From CAZIHO01 sp964538875 (GTDB lineage Bacteria; Pseudomonadota; Gammaproteobacteria; Chromatiales; Chromatiaceae): a DNA stretch of 17,566 bases. The notes under the pieces are model-generated. The model was not told where the DNA came from, made no database searches, and worked only from the letters and a program-made list of their open reading frames with translations. A program made the position numbers and the translations under genes. Shown piece after piece: positions 15,583-17,566 of the stretch. Numbering within the stretch: position 1 is the stretch's first letter; each line of letters starts with the position of its first letter. The stretch lies in contig CAZIHO010000075.1 of the NCBI GenBank assembly GCA_964538875.1, positions 1-17,566 on the forward strand. The letters are read 5' to 3'.

Positions 15583-16230
15583 TCAAGGAGAATCCCGCCG
15601 GCGGCACAGCAACATAGTCCATGGCAGCGGGCTTTTGATTTCAACGATCTGGAAATATCTGGCAACCAACTGGACAAAACGCCGTTGTGACCAGTGTTGT
15701 AGGTGTCCGGGCGTATTGCCCATCTGAGCCAGGTATTTCCCCCTCGCCATGTTCATCAAGCGCCAAATAGGTTCGCGGGGCACACTCAAGATCAAATAAC
15801 GCCCTACTACCTGTTGCAATACTTCCAGCGCCTGCACTGGATATTCCAGATGTTCCAGCACCTCACAGCAGACCACCAGGTCGGCGCCATCCTGACTGGT
15901 ATCTAATTCATAAATACTGCGGGATTGAAATAACGAAGCGGAAAACCCGCGAGCCAGCGCATTTTTCTGGGCCAATTCAATGACCACTTTTGAAAAATCC
16001 GAGCCTCGCGCTGCAAATCCCTGCTCGTTCCAGCGCAGTACCCAATAACCTTCGCCACAGCCTATTTCATGGATACTGGTGGGATGGGCCTGATTGACGA
16101 AACCTAACAGGGCTTCCTCGAAGCTACTCATTAACCAGCGGACAATCGGATTCCGGGATCCATATTTATCGAAAAGGTTGCCAACCAGGATACCATCTTC
16201 GCGCTGCCCTCCGGAGATATTGATACTCAC
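15583..16230 (-). CDS. Class I SAM-dependent methyltransferase
   Basis: A 215-residue Rossmann-fold methyltransferase (type 11/23-like). Motif I is EIGCGEGY (55-62), the acidic residue ending strand 2 is Asp78 (RGSDFS), and motif IV is CCEVLEHL (121-128), followed by LILSVPREP. The C-terminal GHLQHWSQRRF segment resembles that of methyltransferases found in glycan or lipid modification clusters; the substrate is unknown. The start is GTG at 16230, overlapping the stop of the upstream methyltransferase as GTGA, so translation is probably coupled; a nearby ATG is out of frame. It is convergent with recJ, 56 nt away. Its sequence is clearly more AT-rich than recJ and genes to the left, hinting at different origin. 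Confidence 0.85.
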   Translation of the reverse strand: MSINISGGQREDGILVGNLFDKYGSRNPIVRWLMSSFEEALLGFVNQAHPTSIHEIGCGEGYWVLRWNEQGFAARGSDFSKVVIELAQKNALARGFSASLFQSRSIYELDTSQDGADLVVCCEVLEHLEYPVQALEVLQQVVGRYLILSVPREPIWRLMNMARGKYLAQMGNTPGHLQHWSQRRFVQLVARYFQIVEIKSPLPWTMLLCRRRDSP

Positions 16231-16790
16231 CGGCTACCCCGCTCGAAAATGGCCAATTGATTGGCGCCCCACAAAAACCGGTGATAGGCGGAGATTTTCA
16301 AACCGGCCTGCTCGCCGACGCTGGATAATCTTTTTTCATCTAATAACTCATGGTGCTCTTCGCTGGCATCCCTGGAAAAAAGCCCAATCCGGGCACCTAC
16401 ATCATGAATCCAGCCAGCCGCCGGATGGGGCGTCGTGATGAGGATGCGAGCGCCAGGCGTGTCATCAAGATAGCCGGCTAGACGTTGCAAAAAATCCACT
16501 GGGTCATGCACATGCTCGATCACCGCCAGTGACACGACCGTTTGGAACCGTTCCGAGGATTCCGGCGGGGACGGCAGAAAACGGTGATTCGGATACTTCA
16601 GCCGTGCCTGCTGTAAGGACAAGCTATCCACATCGACCCCAAAATATTGGTGTGGCGGCACTAGGTCAGCTAGCGCCCCGGACCCACAGCCAAAGTCAAG
16701 CACCCGCCCGTGCAAATAAGGCCTTGCCGCGTCCATACGTTGGGCCCGCAAATAGGGCGACAGCCATCCTTGTGTGCCTTGATCAGCCAT
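16227..16790 (-). CDS. Class I SAM-dependent methyltransferase
   Basis: A 187-residue methyltransferase. SAM motif I is LDFGCGSGAL (31-40), strand 2 ends in GVDVD (51-55), and motif IV is LAVIEHVHDP (88-97), followed by ILITTPHPAAGW. The EEHHELLDEKRL (144-155) and WGANQLAIF (174-182) segments recall methyltransferases that sit beside glycosyltransferases, but no specific substrate can be assigned. GAGGA lies 9 nt before the ATG. It overlaps the next methyltransferase by 4 nt and is the first gene of the pair. On this strand no further gene is visible up to the window end. Like its partner it is AT-richer than the housekeeping genes. Confidence 0.85.
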   Translation of the reverse strand: MADQGTQGWLSPYLRAQRMDAARPYLHGRVLDFGCGSGALADLVPPHQYFGVDVDSLSLQQARLKYPNHRFLPSPPESSERFQTVVSLAVIEHVHDPVDFLQRLAGYLDDTPGARILITTPHPAAGWIHDVGARIGLFSRDASEEHHELLDEKRLSSVGEQAGLKISAYHRFLWGANQLAIFERGSR

Positions 16791-16951
16791 CTTCTGGGTT
16801 CCTCATCTCGCTTAAATCCAATCCTGATGTCGGTGGGTTTTTCAGGCCATTCAATTCCTGCAAGGGATCGATTGAGCCAATGGCCGGGAACTCAATGGTA
16901 ATGGTTAGAACTCGCCTCATTCAAAGGCAAACGTATATACCAAGCCGCTCG

Positions 16952-16980
16952 CTATAAATGGCAAATCTCAATATTTGCAA
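16952..16980 (-). promoter_or_regulatory. Possible promoter of the methyltransferase pair
   Basis: On the minus strand, TTGCAA (plus 16975-16980) and TTATAG (plus 16952-16957) are separated by 17 nt, a fair sigma-70 layout about 160 nt before the first methyltransferase ATG. It overlaps a small inverted repeat, GCAAAT/ATTTGC (16961-16978). By-eye match only. Confidence 0.3.
16961..16978. repeat. Inverted repeat, 6-bp arms
   Basis: GCAAAT (16961-16966), a 6-nt loop, ATTTGC (16973-16978), perfect arms. It is the leftmost and weakest member of the hairpin group and could simply be an operator-like site within the presumed minus-strand promoter. Confidence 0.45.
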
Positions 16981-17025
16981 CAATTAGTTTTTAAAGCAGA
17001 ATGCGTCTGGATATCCGTGACATTA

Positions 17026-17052
17026 GGGCACCTTGAAAAATTCAAGGTGCCC
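17026..17052. repeat. Perfect hairpin, 12-bp arms, AAA loop
   Basis: GGGCACCTTGAA (17026-17037), AAA, TTCAAGGTGCCC (17041-17052). Twelve perfect pairs around a 3-nt loop are very unlikely by chance. First of three back-to-back perfect stem-loops. Confidence 0.85.
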
Positions 17053-17054
17053 GT

Positions 17055-17074
17055 GCGGGGTAGGGATACCCCGC
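17055..17074. repeat. Perfect hairpin, 8-bp arms, GGGA loop
   Basis: GCGGGGTA (17055-17062), GGGA, TACCCCGC (17067-17074). It begins two bases after the preceding hairpin. The 4-nt loop and GC-rich stem would make a very stable RNA hairpin. Confidence 0.8.
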
Positions 17075-17077
17075 CAG

Positions 17078-17101
17078 TTTCAAGCAGGCAACAGCTTGAA
17101 A
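17078..17101. repeat. Perfect hairpin, 8-bp arms, 8-nt loop
   Basis: TTTCAAGC (17078-17085), AGGCAACA loop, GCTTGAAA (17094-17101). It begins three bases after the second hairpin. Its TTCAAG core resembles the TTCAAGG of the first hairpin. Confidence 0.75.
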
Positions 17102-17137
17102 ATGAAGCAAAGAGGAAATCACATTTGTGCTTTGCGT

Positions 17138-17170
17138 CTTAAAAAATGGCCTGGATGGCCATTTTTTAAG
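17138..17170. terminator. Perfect 14-bp hairpin, bidirectional-terminator form
   Basis: CTTAAAAAATGGCC (17138-17151), TGGAT loop, GGCCATTTTTTAAG (17157-17170). A short GC core (TGGCC/GGCCA) flanked by A6 on the left and T6 on the right is the layout of an intrinsic terminator usable in both directions. The GC core is only about 5 bp, so strength is uncertain. Confidence 0.55.
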
Positions 17171-17179
17171 GTCCCCATT

Positions 17180-17203
17180 AGTTCCGCTGCGTTTAGTGGA
17201 ATT
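17180..17203. repeat. Imperfect hairpin, 9-bp arms with two G-T pairs
   Basis: AGTTCCGCT (17180-17188), GCGTTT loop, AGTGGAATT (17195-17203). It pairs fully if two G-T wobbles are allowed, which fits an RNA structure better than a DNA palindrome. It lies ten bases after the terminator-like hairpin. Confidence 0.5.
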
Positions 17204-17566
17204 ATGAGTGCTGATTTGGGCCAATGTCTAGCCAGGTTGGGCAAAATCGCTGGCCGGTCAGGTAGCGGGCACCGAAGCGGTGGTTGCGAGTGACGCAGGT
17301 GCCAAAAACGAGGCTGGGCGATTTCGGGCCTGGGCAGAGCAACCAGGGTGCCTTGTGGCGAAAAATTCGGCAGCAACGGCGCCAGAGCTCCCAAAGGAAG
17401 CCTTTAATAGCCCTATCCCCCAGTTACCGGACACACAGTCTGCCGAATTTCAGTCCCCCCCACCGCCACCCAGAAAAACTCTGGCCCCGAACGGAAGCCT
17501 GCTTCAGAAATTCCCCGCTATAGTTAGCAGATTGCCGAACCAGACGCGCGCCCAGCTTCCATTAGG

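Larger units (their letters stand above)
17009..17170 (+). ncRNA. Candidate structured small RNA (speculative)
   Basis: If the hairpins are transcribed rightward, a transcript could begin near 17009, downstream of TTGCAA (16975-16980) and CAGAAT (16997-17002) with 16-nt spacing. It would fold into three perfect stem-loops (17026-17052, 17055-17074, 17078-17101) and end at a terminator-like hairpin (17138-17170) whose 3' arm contains six T. That gives about 160 nt of mostly paired RNA. No known RNA family is recognised, and a DNA-level or mobile-element explanation is equally open. Confidence 0.25.
16791..17566. other. 776 bp without a convincing gene; AT-richer, hairpin-dense
   Basis: Open frames here are short, mostly start at TTG, run through the hairpins, and resemble no family I know, so I call none. 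What the stretch does hold is a possible minus-strand promoter for the methyltransferases (16952-16980) and a dense group of inverted repeats from 16961 to 17203, listed separately. From about 17204 to the window end I see only short, weak inverted repeats (for example CCAGA/TCTGG at 17470-17484) and no gene, tRNA or recognisable insertion sequence. Confidence 0.7.

Noticed and set aside
15560..15588. Hairpin CCTTGAAGAT / ATCTCAAGG between recJ and the methyltransferase as a terminator
   Set aside because: The stem has a bulge, a 10-nt loop and no T-run on either strand, and it overlaps the methyltransferase stop. Not convincing as an intrinsic terminator.
17026..17203. CRISPR array or integron attC sites
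   Set aside because: The hairpins differ in sequence and length and are not direct repeats with even spacers. The attC core sites (RYYYAAC / GTTRRRY) are not seen.
17033..17394. Open frames of 86 residues (plus, 17033-17293) and 91 residues (minus, 17119-17394)
   Set aside because: Both begin at TTG, have no clear ribosome site, run straight through the hairpin array and have no recognisable domain or codon-like pattern.
17020..17566. ATTAGG near 17022 and again at the window end as direct repeats bounding a mobile element
   Set aside because: Six bases is too short to be meaningful, there are no matching terminal inverted repeats and no transposase in the window.

Overview
The window is a GC-rich stretch of bacterial chromosome, very probably from a gammaproteobacterium. 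The main reason is the gene order rsmD – two M16 peptidases – ftsY – rpoH, which matches the Pseudomonas-type locus except that ftsE and ftsX are missing between ftsY and rpoH. A near-perfect CIRCE operator points to a lineage that keeps the HrcA repressor, so not an enterobacterium or Pseudomonas. I cannot name the order or genus.

Layout. Bases 29-5403 are a minus-strand block: thiM (thiamine salvage), ald (alanine dehydrogenase), rsmD (16S rRNA methylation), and a pair of periplasmic M16 zinc-peptidase-family proteins, one with the catalytic HxxEH motif and one without. Divergent from these and on the plus strand are ftsY (SRP receptor) and rpoH (heat-shock sigma factor). The ftsY-rpoH spacer carries a CIRCE operator lying on the -10 and expected start of a sigma-E-like promoter. 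rpoH ends in a clear intrinsic terminator. It is followed by an Old Yellow Enzyme-family reductase, a 787-residue Ser/Thr kinase-HDOD-GAF signalling protein, a 20-codon small ORF overlapping rimI by ATGA, and rimI. The next block runs on the minus strand, convergent with rimI: batD (interrupted by a 100-N assembly gap), creA and a small lipoprotein, tightly packed and probably co-transcribed. recJ follows on the plus strand.

The right end (about 15.58-17.57 kb) differs in character. Base composition becomes visibly more AT-rich. Two overlapping SAM-dependent methyltransferases on the minus strand look like accessory genes of a glycan or natural-product cluster. About 780 bp without a convincing gene then carries a dense series of hairpins, four of them perfect, within 16.96-17.20 kb. 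The last perfect one has the form of a bidirectional terminator.

Most of the window is ordinary housekeeping. The items most worth a second look are the dual sigma-E/HrcA architecture in front of rpoH, the hairpin array in the gene-free right end (possible small RNA or mobile/repeat element), and the putative leader peptide translationally coupled to rimI. I did not find a clear new defence or mobile system, and nothing here is proven novel.
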